DNA of 44,020 nucleotides from Chara braunii (GCA_003427395.1 BFEA01000046.1:4402940-4446959), one strand, 5' to 3'. Shown: positions 10,225 through 21,660, counted from the first letter of the stretch. Made by a program: numbers and translations. Notes: generated from the letters alone by a model not told the origin.

Positions 10225-11366
10225 TGCAAGGAATACGAGCGAGAGCGGTAGACAGAAATCCACATTGCGAAATCACGAAGTAGTCCAGAGAGTCATGTAC
10301 CAAGCAGAGAGAGCACAATGCACCAAGATACCATCCAAATTAGAGCAGTACAATGAACTCGAATGTCAATGCTGACGCTCTCTGGCAACACCAACATAGT
10401 AACCAATGTTGCTCCTACTGATTGGCGCCCAGCGCCCAGCCTACACTACTCACGCTATGTAGCTTACCTACGTTCATGCAACGGGATCATGTCAAAGTTG
10501 AAGACCAACGTATGTGACGTCATCACCAATGCAAACTGCCAGCGTACACCAGGTACGTTTCTCTCTCCTCCCCTCATCACACCCTGTCTCATGTCTGCAT
10601 GCACCTCCTACCCGAAGACCACCATCACCATCACCATCACCGCGCCTGCACCCCAGCAGCCCGGCTGTGGCCGCCGTGTGCCTGCTGCCTCACCAGTGCC
10701 CCTCTCACCTCAGCGCCTGTGCGTGCGTCTGGCCCACAGCTTAGCGCAGCGGCTCATTTGCAAATGCAGCAGCGTGGCCACATTGCCAAGTCAGGCCACA
10801 ATCCCCTTCTGCATGGGCTCGCACTTCCTGTATGAAGGTGTGCCCTGCCGCTGGCTGTTCCGGGCCTGGTGTGTAGGGGCCCAGTAGCTTCAGGTTGGCC
10901 CAAAATGTCTGTGCGCAGGCCCAGTTTCAGATACTGGCCTGGGCCTCTTGCAGTTAGGCCCGTCCAGGTAGCCCTCCAGGGTCAAGTGTTTGCTGCAGTT
11001 TCATTGGCTCGTGGTAGATGTGCGACGACAATGCTGCATTCTCATTCATCTGCTACGACTGCATGATGTGTCGGCCTCCCACTGCGTATGCCCAGGGCGC
11101 AACTGCATTCCCGTAAAGGGCCTTTGCAACCACCTGAGCCCTGGGCTCATCTGTACAGCGTAGCTGTTGCTTCTGGAAGGAGCCCTAGAAGGCTCACGTT
11201 GCTCTGTAACCAACTGGCGTGCTGCAACTGTCTCTCACATAAGGAAAATGGCAAAAATAGGCCTCACTTCGATATGCCGGCCCACCTTCACTTAGGGTGG
11301 GTATGAGGCTTGGTGGGGGCCTAAGCCCAGATCATCTGCCTTTGCGGGCGGGGCTCAGTCCTCGCA
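10225..11366 (-). mobile_element. Solo LTR of the B/C retroelement family
   Basis: Read on the minus strand it begins TGCGAGGACTGAGCCC and ends CCTTGCA, like the element C LTR (TGTGAGGATTGAGCCC ... CCTTGCA). The flanks 10221-10224 and 11367-11370 are both GAAG, matching the 4-bp duplication size of element C. Internal similarity includes the CCCACCCTAAGTGAAGGTGGG block and the GGCGCC region. No internal element sequence lies between, so this is a product of LTR-LTR recombination. Length is 1142 bp against 929 for the C 3' LTR. Confidence 0.85.
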
Positions 11367-11370
11367 GAAG

Positions 11371-11882
11371 GATATTTCGGGACATCCAGGCGGCGAATAT
11401 CTATTTTGACGGGGATGCTATATTGTGGAACGATGAGTCTACAGCAGAAAAGCCATCGCTCACGCTCTCCTTCCCGTGTTTCTGACCGTGCTCCTGCAGA
11501 GTCGTGCATATCCGTCTTGCATGGAGCCTGCTAGAAGGAATGAGTATGGTACGGGGGTGAAACGTAGCTGACATGTGTGGTATGAGTCACCATCACGGTC
11601 ATATTTTTTCTTTTTTTTTCCCCATTTACAGATTCTACATTTTATTATCTTTTCATTCTTTTCATAGCCAGTTGTGTGGAGNNNNNNNNNNNNNNNNNNN
11701 NNNNNNNNNNNNNNNNNNNNNNNNNNNNNNNNNNNNNNNNNNNNNNNNNNNNNNNNNNNNNNNNNNNNNNNNNNNNNNNNNNNNNNNNNNNNNNNNNNNN
11801 NNNNNNNNNGTCGTGAGGAGTCTGGGGGATGGCTATATCTCGTGATGACTACATAAATAATGTGTCATGTGCATGGATGAAC
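11371..11882. other. Spacer with assembly gap (N at 11682-11809)
   Basis: 128 unknown bases occupy 11682-11809. Before the gap, the plus frame from 11374 reads FRDIQAANIYFDGDA, which faintly resembles a kinase catalytic loop, but no other kinase motif is present. After the gap the sequence leads into the tandem array. Confidence 0.6.
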
Positions 11883-11999
11883 AAGCTTGGGGGAGCCTTC
11901 GCTGTAGTGGAGGGCTTGGATGCTGCAACCTTGCTGGAGGCTTCGCTGCAGTGGGAGGGCGTGTACGAACTAGCTTGGTGGAGACTTCACTGCAGGGGG

Positions 12000-12039
<40 letters not shown>

Positions 12040-13556
12040 CGCTCTCTTGCTCTCTGTGGGATGGCTTGTACGAACAAGCTTTGTGGATGCTTCACTGCAG
12101 GGGGCAGTCTCTCTCTCTTTCTCTGTTCCGAGAGACCTCATTGCAGTGCGGACCTCTGTGCATCCCTGCAGATTCTTCACACCGCTGAAGCATTTGCTCG
12201 TAGCTGTGCGGAAGTTGAAGATATCATTATTGCGGTTATGGACAGCGGTCGCCTATTCGACGGGCCTCCCACCTCTGGGTGACGAGCCCAGACTACTCAC
12301 GGGTGCATGAGGTGTGACTGTCACACCGGTGTTCTTCACATCATGCTGCACTTGCTAGAAGTCCGTGTCTCTGTGGACAGGCACCACCGAGCTGCAACGC
12401 AGTGCACAAAGACCACAAGGGTTGGGCGCCGCGAGCTTGCTGGAGGCTTCGCTGCAGTGGAAGGGCTTGTACGAACTAGCTTGGTGGAGACTTCACTGCG
12501 GGGGGCACTCTCTCTCTCTCTCTCTGTGGGAGGGTTTCCGCGAACTAGCTTGCTGGAGGCTTCACTGCAGAGGGCAGTCTCTCTCTCTCTCTCTGTTGCG
12601 AGAGGCCGCACGGCAGTGCGGGCCTCCGTGCATCACTTCAGATTCAGCAGTGTGCTGAAGAATTTGCTCGCACATGTGGGGCAGTTGAAGATATCATTAT
12701 GGTGGGTATGGACAACGGTCGCCTGTTAGACCGGCCTCGCACCTTTGGGTGATGAGCCCAGACTACTCACGGGTCCGTGAGGTGTGAATGTCACACTGCT
12801 GTCCTTCACACCATGTTGCGCTTGCTAAAAGTCCACCTGTCTGTGGACAGGCACCACCGAGCTGTGACGGAGGGCACGAACACTGCGAGCAGTGGCTTTT
12901 GAAGAGAGATGGCCGGGGGTGGGAAGTGGCGGCCTAAATCAGCGGGGAAAAAAAAGAACCGAAAACATCGACAGGTTTTGCGGTCTTGTCGTGTGACTGC
13001 CGACCTTGAAAAGCACCACAACGTCCAGGGCGCCGCAACCTTGTCCTTTCTGATTTGGGGACACAGTGCGACTGGCTCCAGCACTATTTCCCCAAATCGG
13101 GCATCCATGTTTTCTCATGCATTATGCGGTTTTGGGTCCGCAGTGTGAGTGTGCCCGCAGTTGGTACAACAATGAAGTGTTTCTTCGGGGCATGTTTAAT
13201 GTATTTTTTTCCCCCCGACGCACATTGCTGTCCTTCACACCATGCTGCGCTTGCTAAAAGTCCCCCTTCCTGTGGACAGGCACCACCGAGCGGTGACGGA
13301 GGGCACGAAGGCCGGCCGGGGGTGGGGAGTGGCGGCCTAAATCAGCGGGGGGAAAAAAAGAACCGAAAACATTGACAGGTTTTGTGGTCTTGCTGTGCGA
13401 CTGACTACCTTGAAAAGCACCACAACGTCCAGGGCGTCGCGACCTTGTCCTTTTTGATTTGGGGACGCAGTGTGACTGGGTAAACCACTATTTCCCCAAA
13501 TCGGGCATCCACATTTTCTCATATGTTATTGCGGTTTTGGGTCCGCTGTCGGTCGC
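11883..13556. repeat. Complex nested tandem repeat array
   Basis: A unit of about 506 bp starting near 11925 repeats at 12431, and a later segment of 403-bp period repeats from 12911 to 13314. Within the first unit, sub-repeats of the type GCTTGGTGGAGACTTCACTG occur near 11883, 11929, 11973, 12079, 12435, 12480 and 12550, many followed by CT runs. The segment starting near CCTTCACACCATG occurs three times (about 12330, 12801, 13228). Copies differ by many substitutions, so they are real rather than assembly duplicates. Confidence 0.8.
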
Positions 13557-15139
13557 ATTGGCTCCCGCCTTTTTCGCAAAAGCGAGACCCCTCCCGACCA
13601 TGTCACGCAGGAAACGAACAAAATAAAAACTTCAGAGGCAACTCGGGGACGACTAGGGGCGTATCCCTATCGAGCTATTGACCCACGTGCGAAAGCTGTT
13701 AGATGCAATTGCAGAGGTAGGTCAGCCGAGGGCATTTTGCTCGTTTGTTGTAATATAGATACGCTTGGTTAACGCCAAGGGGACCCGAGCGTCGCCCGTT
13801 CCTAGGGCGCTGATGTCCTAGGTACGAAGCGGACGCCGGTCAACTAGGACGGTCTCAATGAAGCGTGAAACCCAAAACCTTCCTAGTCCCTTAGACACAC
13901 TGTCAAAATAAAATTAAAACATCCGCATATAATTACATCAAAGAAAATCGACCGTAGTCGACAGAAACATATCCAATCTGAAATGGTAACTGAGAGAATC
14001 CAAATCTTCATTTGATACATCCAATATCACAAGTTAAAAAAAAAAACAATCCGACCGCCTCAGGTCGAACACCACAAAACAATCAAACAACCGCCAGCAA
14101 GAAGTTGGCTATCGATAATAATATAGATGCAGCGGACAAGGTAGTCGGCTGCCTCAGTCTTGACTTGATGAGACACGTTACCAAAGTCTTTCATTCCAGC
14201 CTACCGTCGACCTAAGATTCGATGAACATACTTGTCTTCATCCGTTTCCAATCTTATTGGATGACATACTTCTTTGCGGATGATTCTTGATCAGGGGCAT
14301 TGCTTGAAGTGCTGCATGCCTCTCCCTTTAGGAAGTGGTCTGGGATACTCCTCCTCGTCTGAGCACAAAGCTCAGATCTCAAAAGTTGGGCCGTCTCCAT
14401 CGAATCGGCAAAGTACCCCCCCCCCCGTAGGACGGTCCACTCAGGGTCGATAACATGGTCGGCTCCTGAAGCAACGAACCCTTGCCCCATTTGCTTCCTA
14501 GAGATAGAAGATGTGTCCACTGCAAGTAGCTTTCATGTATTTTTCATTTTTCCTAAGTCCAAGGTAACTTAGGCGAAAAGAATTTAGGTAAGGTAAAAAA
14601 TGAGAATCATTTAGACAGGTATAGCCAGATAAGGTTGTTCGGGATAGAACAGGTAGACCTCAGGAAAATGCTTGATCGATTTGACTTTTATTTTACAGTA
14701 CTCATTGGATTAACCATTTTCAAAATGACAAAGTTCTTTTTTACACAAACAAGTAGGAAGTAAGTACAAGAAAGACGATCTTTTTTATCTGTCCCAAGTA
14801 GGCATAAATCAAACTCCTTTGTAGGCATCTTTCTACCTACCTGCACAAAACGCAAAAGAAATAAGTGCAAAAGAACCAATACAATTCCATACTCAAGTCA
14901 GACCTCTCATTTCACAGGCATGACTCATAACTTTCCTCTACCTTTTCTTTTGAACATCCAAAATGAATAGGGTCAAGCAAAGTGCGGGCTCACACAGGTG
15001 TGAAAGGAAGTCTGAGTCATTCAATTGACTGACCTTGAGTGAAGTCTGGTCCGGCTCACTCAAGAAAAGTCGGGTAATATTCCAATCAGAAGAAAAAAAT
15101 TGCCGTCGAATATGAAAATATGCGGCCGACATGAAAATA
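13557..15139. other. Non-coding stretch, origin unclear
   Basis: Stop-rich sequence on both strands. The longest plausible frame is 88 codons on the minus strand (14254-14520), with balanced composition but no recognised motif; it could be a relic exon. A run of 13 C occurs at about 14417-14429. No LTR ends or tRNA were identified. Confidence 0.35.
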
Positions 15140-16900
15140 TGCGGCTCACAACTTACGTTGTGGTCGTTTCACTGAATGACGGGCCGCCGCTGTCTCCAAG
15201 TGCCTGATCACGCCAAGGCTGGGTCCACTAAGATGTCTAAATGAGATAACCCTCAAAGAGGGTGCTCCCATGATCCAAACCCACGTCGCCGCAACATCCT
15301 GAACAGTCTCAATTCAGTCCCTACCGCACCTCCACCACCAAGGATACTCCCTAACCAATCGCAAGTCCACACCGCCTCCCATCACCATGTCTGTTCACAA
15401 TAGCCACACCAACATGTCGGTCCCGATCACAACATCCAGTCCCACCTAGCCCCAAAATGATCCCAGATGGTCTCAATGTCGTCTCACACCATCTCCCGCA
15501 ATACCAGATGGTCCAGAACTCAAAACCGGTTGCACGGCGCGCCACAAAAAAGATAAAGGTGGCCCTCGGTGAAAACCATAGGTGCCGCGAGCCCCAAAAA
15601 AAAAAAGGATGTCCTTCTGGCACAAACCGCAAGTGCTGCAACTCCAATAGCCAGTGCCACATGCACTCACTCCGCGATCTCTTCATGTCGCCGGTCCACG
15701 CACCACCGCTGCACAGTCCCAACCACACACCTACGCCAGCCCAATCTCTACACCATGCTGAAAGCGCTGCACACCTCAAAAATTTAACAACGAAATTACC
15801 GCTTGCCGTTGTTGTTAAAAAGGATACCACGGTCGTCCAGTAGCACCACCACATGCTCACACACCACTGCTACTCTATCTTCCATGCCACATTGGAATCC
15901 ACCATAGCGGCCACGCACCACAAAAAAAGTAATGGCGGAATTAGTGCTCATTGTGCCGTCAAAACCGGTACCACGCCGCTGTGCAGCATCACTGCCTAAT
16001 CACACACTGAAACAAAAATGGCTCCACCGTGCTGCAAAATTCCGGCAGCACTGCCGCCGTTGTCGTGCCTCCAAACGGACAGTACCTCCCCTTAGGGAGA
16101 CCTTGATGCCACCACGCTATTAGTTCGGCAGCACCCACCCCTCAAAGTGCGACTGGCGCCACCGCCGTGAAAAACCGGCAGCGCTTTCGCACCACTGCCA
16201 AAAAAATCACAGCTGCCGCAGAAGAAATTCGTCAGCGCTCCCGCAGTACGTCAACAAAAACTGTCGTCGCCGCAAAAACCGCGCAGCATCTCCCAGCACT
16301 TCACAAAGTGAAGTGGTGGCTATGGCTGCCTCCACTGCCCACTGCAGACCCCCATTCTCCACTTTCTTTCCACCCTCTACTTCAGCCAGCAGCTTCTCCT
16401 CCAACAGCCAGCATTCACTGAAGTGGAATGCCAGCAACATCAACCAGGAATGAATGCTGGCTGGCTGGCTGCTGGCTTCTTTTATAGCCAGCCGAGAGCT
16501 GAGGGCAGCAGCTTTGCCCTCAGCCAAAACTCGGATCAGGGTTTGGCCCTTGATCTCAGACAAGATCAAGGGCTGGAAATCTTGATGTTCCCCTAGGGGA
16601 ACCAAGTTCCAGGTCCTGGTAATGCATCTGGCCGTCACCTCCGGGCAGACGCAGCCAAAAAATGGTTGTACTAAGCCATATCTAGCAGACTGTTGAACTC
16701 AACAGTCTGCTGTCTCATAAGGGTCCAGATGCTTCTGCCCTTGCATCTGGTCCGACGTCGAGACCAAATTCGCGATGTCTCTTTTTTTTTTTTTGCTCCC
16801 CCCCCCCGTTTCGTCAGTCATTTCACGGGGCAGAGTAGAGTCAGGTTCAATAAACCTTTTGTTTTATGCGCCCGTACCTAGGCGACTAAGGCGCTAGGTT
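15140..16900 (-). repeat. Probable LTR or related repeat with promoter, minus strand
   Basis: A TATAAAAG box on the minus strand near 16480 is followed by GCCAGC repeats and CATTCATTC, the same layout as in the D-type LTRs. The CA-rich, GCCGC-rich stretch 15300-16300 has degenerate recurring words (GCAGCACTGCC, CCGCAAAAA). LTR ends and a target duplication could not be found, so limits are approximate. Confidence 0.35.
16479..16486 (-). promoter_or_regulatory. TATA box, probable LTR promoter
   Basis: The minus strand reads TATAAAAG, then GCCAGC repeats and CATTCATTC about 20-30 bases downstream. The D-type LTRs carry TATAAAT followed by a similar CAGCCATTCATTC at 25372-25378 and 38888-38895. 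Confidence 0.45.
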
Positions 16901-17811
16901 CAAGCGCACCAAAACTCTGCTTGCCTGTTTTCGAACCCAACAGTCGCAGAGAAACGATGTCACGACGAGGGGAGGAAAACCCATTTAAAAAAGAAGAAAA
17001 ACAAAAAAAAACAACCCAAAAAAAACAATTCGAAAAAAACAACACAAAAAAAACAACTTACCTATGTAGCGTGGCCGTCCGAAATAACGGCGCCACTTCA
17101 AGCAGCTGCTGCCCGTTCAAAACGAATGGGCGCAGTTACAATAGTGCATAGCAGAGAAAGGGGGACTTGAAAGGAGCGCGGACTCCGCAGAGGCGTATAT
17201 TTCCTTGTTCTAGCGGGAGATTCATTCGATTTTGCTCGTCCTATCCATGGGGCAACAGCGTGGGGCCGACGAACTGGTTGTTCTCTCTCTCTCTCTCTCT
17301 CTCTCAACACCCGACGGGCGCGACCGTTCGTCGCGAAATGGAAACCACCCAAAGTGTGTGCAGAGAGTCCCTCGTAACTCAAGTACAAGGTCCCAAAACC
17401 CACGCCCGGAACGTAGCGACTTTTCGTGGCAAATCCATTCGTTCCTGCTCCCCATAATGAAAGTACCCAGCCCGTTCGTCGAAACGAACAGCCACTTCTA
17501 ATAAACCTACGAACCAAAAGGAAAGAAGAAAACCGAAAAAAGAAATAGCGAATCTAATAAGAAAATCCAACTAAAGAAAATCCGAAGTAAATCTAAAAGA
17601 AGCAAATCTAAGAAAAAAAAGAAAAAGAAAAAAAAGAAAAAGAAAAAAAAGAAAAAAAAAACAGAAAACACTTACCTTACTGCCAAAATGGTTGCCTGTT
17701 TTCACGGGCGCAGTCACGTTCACTGGGGACTAAAGTGTCTCAGACACTTCGTTGTGCGCCATGTGGCGCTGCATCTTAGTTTTAGTTTTAAGGTTTTTTT
17801 TTTTCTCGTTG
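16901..17811. other. Low-complexity stretch
   Basis: A-rich runs lie at about 16986-17062 and 17585-17662, and a CT run at about 17283-17306. Open frames on both strands lack domains. ACTTAC words near 17059 and 17671 read as possible minus-strand donor sites (GTAAGT), but no supporting exon frame is seen. Confidence 0.4.
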
Positions 17812-18175
17812 GCCTTAGCCAACGGTCACGTCTCAACACATACCCCCCCCCTCTGCCAACGTCCAAATGCAGACCCGAGTTCGAATCCCCTCTTGGGATT
17901 GGACCATTTTCTCGATTTATGCGTGGCATCCTTGCGCAGGGGCGATGTTACTCTCGGCGCGTCCTACCTCGGGTGTATGATCTCAGCGAGATGGACCAGG
18001 CCATCTACAAGGTGACGGAGCTCCAAAAGGAGCTATGCCCAATAGGGTGCGGCATTTCAGATTCGATCCCGGTATCTGTCGGGTAGCAGTCTGGTGCTGT
18101 AACCTACTGGGCTAGCTTCTATCACGAGAGCTATGCTTGCAGCCCTTTTATTTGAAGGGTTGTGGCCCAGTAGGC
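17812..18175. repeat. tRNA-like sequences (possible SINE heads)
   Basis: On the plus strand TTAGCCAACGGTC (near 17815) and AGTTCGAATCCC (near 17879) resemble pol III A and B boxes. On the minus strand TAGCCCAGTAGG (near 18103-18114) and GGGATCGAATCTG (near 18060-18072) form a better-spaced pair. Neither folds into a convincing complete tRNA. Arms 18103-18112 and 18165-18174 are exact inverted repeats with a smaller nested stem, so part of the A-box match may come from that palindrome. Confidence 0.3.
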
Positions 18176-18785
18176 TTGTCATCTGAGGCCTAGGCAGGCT
18201 TAGCCCTGTCTCATCTGCTAAAGCTGGCGCCCGACTACCTAACCGACTGGAACTCACCCCGGCGGCCCGCAAGGCACCTTGTTAGCCGCGAGTCCGGCAT
18301 CGGGCCCCGGCGTGGAGTTAAATCTCATAGCCCAAAAGAATTGGTAACCCTTCTCTTCCGCGTCGCGTCCTACACCCGGCGCGTCCATTCGTTTTAGCCT
18401 ACTCAGGCCCTGAATTGCCCGAATTAGCAGGTACAATAGGTCTAGCTTTAGCGTTCCGATGTCCGTACGCCTCTACGACTTCGACAAAAACAAAGCACAG
18501 CCGCTTATTGCTGTCACTCTTGGACGACACAGGTGTCTAGACTAAAGTTCGAAAACTTTCAATCTTCCAGTCATAGGTTAGTGTGAATGAACTTTCGGCA
18601 AGCGCTAGTCTCATCAAGTTCTTTACTTCAAGGAAAGAGTTGAACAACGTCCAACGTTTAAAATCCCCGACAAATACCCTTGTCAGGGTATTTGCCCCGA
18701 CAGCGTTGTGTGAGTGTGCGCCCAGTTGGTACATCAATGAAGTGTTTCTTCGCATTTGAGGGGGGGGGCATGTTTAAAAAAAAAA
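18176..18785. other. Spacer with a dispersed repeat at its right end
   Basis: No gene is seen. The block from about 18707 to 18778 (GAGTGTGC, CAGTTGGTACA, ATGAAGTGTTTCTTCG, CATGTTTAA) also occurs at about 13143-13201 beside the tandem array, marking a dispersed repeat next to element B's truncated LTR. Confidence 0.5.
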
Positions 18786-19393
18786 ATTCCGCCGCATTGG
18801 GCGCATAGGTCGCAGAGCGCACGTTGCTAAACCAGCGCACTGCCCACTGTGCATTGGCGCGCGCACCAGCAGCGCTCACGTCTGCGCCGTGCCATTCGAT
18901 GCAGCAACTGTGACTGCGAAAATTGGATGCGGTGCTTCCATAGCCCACACCCGAACCAGTCCTATCTGGTGTGTAGGGTGGCCACTTGCCATAGGCATTA
19001 ACTGCTCCTCAACCCATTGTTTTTTTTTGTTTTTTGGGTGGTGCAACCCTGTGCCATGCTGGAGGAGTCTGTTTCAGCGGTGAATATTTAGAATTCTGCA
19101 AAGCACGCCTGAGTATTTCCAGACTTGACTGTTTGCTGCATTTGCCTGGTAATGTGTGTGCCCAGCCGCAACTTTACGGCGCAGCATATGTTTCCTGGAA
19201 AAAGCTCACTTTTCCTGGCAACCAACTTACGTGCTCTAACTGCCCGAGTACCCACATATGGAAATGTCGAATTTTGGCCTCTTGTGAATATTCAGGCCCG
19301 ACTTCACTTAAGGCGGGCACAAGGCTTGTTGAGGACCTCTGCCTAGAACATGTGCATGTTTGAAAAGGGCTCGACGAGGGCTCATTCCTTGCA
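18786..19393 (-). repeat. 3' LTR of element B, truncated
   Basis: On the minus strand it starts TGCAAGGAATGAGCCC beside the polypurine tract, and shares GTGCCCGCC..AAGTGAAG with the element C and solo LTRs. The similarity fades near 18786, where the A-run and the dispersed repeat begin, so the LTR's 3' end is lost. Confidence 0.7.
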
Positions 19394-19412
19394 TTCCATC
19401 CCCCTTAGCTTC
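19394..19412 (-). other. Polypurine tract of element B
   Basis: The minus strand reads GAAGCTAAGGGGGATGGAA, identical to the tract of element C at 33611-33629, and directly abuts the LTR start. Confidence 0.8.
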
Positions 19413-19431
19413 GAAAGTCTGTTGAGATGCT

Positions 19432-20382
19432 TCACGCAGGTGCCTTCCCCTTCAGTCTTCGCTCGTACGCGGCCACAATATGATGAGCTGTCTTAACAAG
19501 TTCCTCTCTTGTGAACCAACGCTTTTCTTTACGATCCGTATGATGCTTGAACCGAACTCTGTACTCTCTTATAGGCTTAGGCGGTCTTCCCCTGCCAACT
19601 GGCTTGGGAACAGGCATATCTCTGTGTTCCAGAAGGTCGTCCACGTTCACGTGACCATCCATGGTTGGGCGCAGTATAGATCTTTTTGGTGGGAACTGCT
19701 TTGTCTCAATGAAAGGTGCAAGCTTTATGGCGTGAAACACAGGGTAAATGCGTAGGTGACCAGGGATTCAAATCACATACGAGGGACCATCCTCTTCACT
19801 ACCCACAATGTCCAAGACTTCCAGGGACCAAAATACTAGGGCATTAATTTCCTGGAGATGCTGAACTCCTAACCCAACTCGCTAGCCTTAACCGAGACAG
19901 GTACCCCTACCTGAAATGTATACTCTGAGCGATGCTTGTTCTCAGAAGCAATCATTGCTTCTAGAGATTTCTTGATGTGTTCGACAGTCTGCTGCAACAA
20001 CTTCTCATATTGGACACCAAACTCTATGGTCCCAGGAGTTGCAGTAGTTCGTTTTTCAGGCAGGAGGAAGTCTAGAGCAGATCCAGGCTTCCAACCCAAG
20101 TGCAGCTGATTTGGAGTGATGTCGGCGGTGGTGTGTACAATGTTGTTGTACAAACTGGCGATGAAACTTAACTTCTCGTCCCAGTTATCTTGGTTGGGCT
20201 TAATGTAATGCCTCAACAGGTGCGGCCTTGTCTTGGGCCTGAAGTTTGCGGATGACACACAATGTTGTTGTACAAACTGGCGATGAAACTTAACTTCTCG
20301 TCCCAGTTATCTTGGTTGGGCTTAATGTAATGCCTCAACAGGTGTGGCCTTGTCTTGGGCCTGAAGTTTGCGGATGATGTCC
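19432..20382 (-). pseudogene. pol: Integrase C-terminus and chromodomain-like tail, element B
   Basis: The right part (19869-20258) reads LLRHYIKPNQDNWDEKL, LYNNIVHTT and the connector to a GPY/F-like module. The tail (19432-19740) has GRGRPPKPIREYRVRF and WFTREEL. Stops lie between them. Just upstream the frame jumps from the linker after RNase H (MMDIIRKLQAQDKAT-like) directly to LLRHYIKP, so the zinc finger and DDE core present in element C are deleted. A 122-bp tandem duplication (20139-20260 and 20261-20382) repeats part of the coding sequence. Confidence 0.82.
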
Positions 20383-20423
20383 ATCATGACAGTCTTCCTT
20401 GTAGGCTTCCACCAGCAATCGAG

Positions 20424-20900
20424 TTAATTTTCAGATAGGCCAATGTCAATAATTAGCGTACCCAGGTAATCTTCTCTATGTGACAACGAATCAACAACCT
20501 TGTTATACTCTCCCTTCACATAGTTTAGCTTGAAGTCGTACTGGTCTATGCCCTCAATCCAACGTTTGAGGGCATCAGAGAGAACATGTTGTGTCTTGAT
20601 CCACTTATGGTCAGTTCTCAGATAAAAGAACCTTCCCAACAAATAGTTTCTCCAGTGAACAAGTGCCTTATAAAGGGCATAGAGTTCCCTTTCGTAGGTG
20701 GACTTTGCTAACTTCTTTGAAGGCATCTTTTTGCTCTTGTACTCGATTGGCCTCAACTTATTCCCTTCCTATTGAGCGAGTACTACGCCAATGCCGTATT
20801 GGCTTGGGTCAGTGGTAACTATAAATGGCCTTTGAGGTTGGGGAACCATGAGAACCTTGTGGTGCGTGAGAGCATGCTTCAATCACTTGAAAGTAGCTTC
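20424..20900 (-). pseudogene. pol: RNase H, element B
   Basis: A 110-codon frame (20424-20756) shows STYERELYALYKALVHW, FFYLRTDHKWIKTQ and GEYNKVVDSLSHRED. Compared with element C (TDHQTLKWIKTQ) three residues are missing after TDH. Upstream, TTDPSQYGIGVVLAQ is followed by a stop near 20775. Confidence 0.85.
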
Positions 20901-21660
20901 ACACTTGCCGGTCCATTCCCATGGTGTGTCAATGTGAGTTAGATTAGTCAAACGGATGGCCACCGTGCTATAGTTCTTGACAAAGTTCCGATAGTAGCCG
21001 GTCACCCCTAAGAATGATTTGACCTCGGTCACAGACTAACATCGTGGCCAGTCACAAGTGCTAGCCGCCTTGTCATCTTCAGGCCATATCTCATGACCCA
21101 AGTACGAGATTGTAGTGCGACCGAATTCACATTTCTCTGAGTTAATCTTGTGATGCCGTAGGAGTGAGAGGACAAGGTGTAAGTGATGAGCATGCTCCTT
21201 GACAGATGTACTGAAACTAAGAATGTTGTCGAGGTACACGGCGATAAACTTATTTAAGTCAATGGAATATCCTATTCATGGTGTGCTGGAATGCTCCCGA
21301 CGTATTGCAGAGGCCAAAGGGCATCACCACAAACTCGTACAGACCGTGCTTGGTCTGAAAGCGGATTTTGTGTTGGTCCTTCGGTCTAATGGCAATTTGA
21401 TGGTAGCCGGACTTCAAACCTATCTTAGTGATGTACTTGCATCCCTGCACCCTATCCAACAAGTCATCGATGTGCGTTCTTCACAGTGATAGCATTGAGG
21501 CCTCTATAATCAATGCACATCCTCAATGTCCCCCCCTTCTTTGGGACAAACAGGATTGGTGAGCCGAAGGGGGAGGTACTAGGCCGTATGCATTCGTTTT
21601 TTGTGAGCTCTTTTAGTTGCCGACGAAGCTCGTCCAACTTGGCCGGAGCCATCCTATAGA
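20901..21660 (-). pseudogene. pol: Reverse transcriptase, element B (catalytic residues lost)
   Basis: Frames 21464-21652, 21259-21462 and 21036-21239 give [35 protein letters not shown], motif A region TKIGLKSGYHQ, motif B MPFGLCNTSGAFQ and motif C YLDNIL. The expected first catalytic Asp (KIDLKSGYH) is Gly, and the YLDD box is YLDN. A frameshift separates the last two frames. The enzyme cannot be active. Confidence 0.88.

Noticed and set aside
10611-10642. CAC/CAT run that could encode a polyhistidine tag, suggesting vector contamination
   Set aside because: It is a simple ACCATC repeat inside a well-bounded solo LTR with a target duplication; no vector sequence surrounds it.
11374-11440. 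FRDIQAANIYFDGDA, resembling a protein kinase catalytic loop
   Set aside because: Only this one short motif is present; no glycine loop, VAIK, DFG or APE motif occurs nearby on either side of the solo LTR.
13780-13870. GC-rich stretch with CCTAGG words that looked like ribosomal or CTAGG-element DNA
   Set aside because: No recognisable rRNA core sequence, no paired inverted ends and no target duplication were found.
15351-15860. A 169-codon minus-strand frame
   Set aside because: Trp/Cys/Gly-rich composition mirrors a low-complexity CA-rich repeat, with no domain or splice context.
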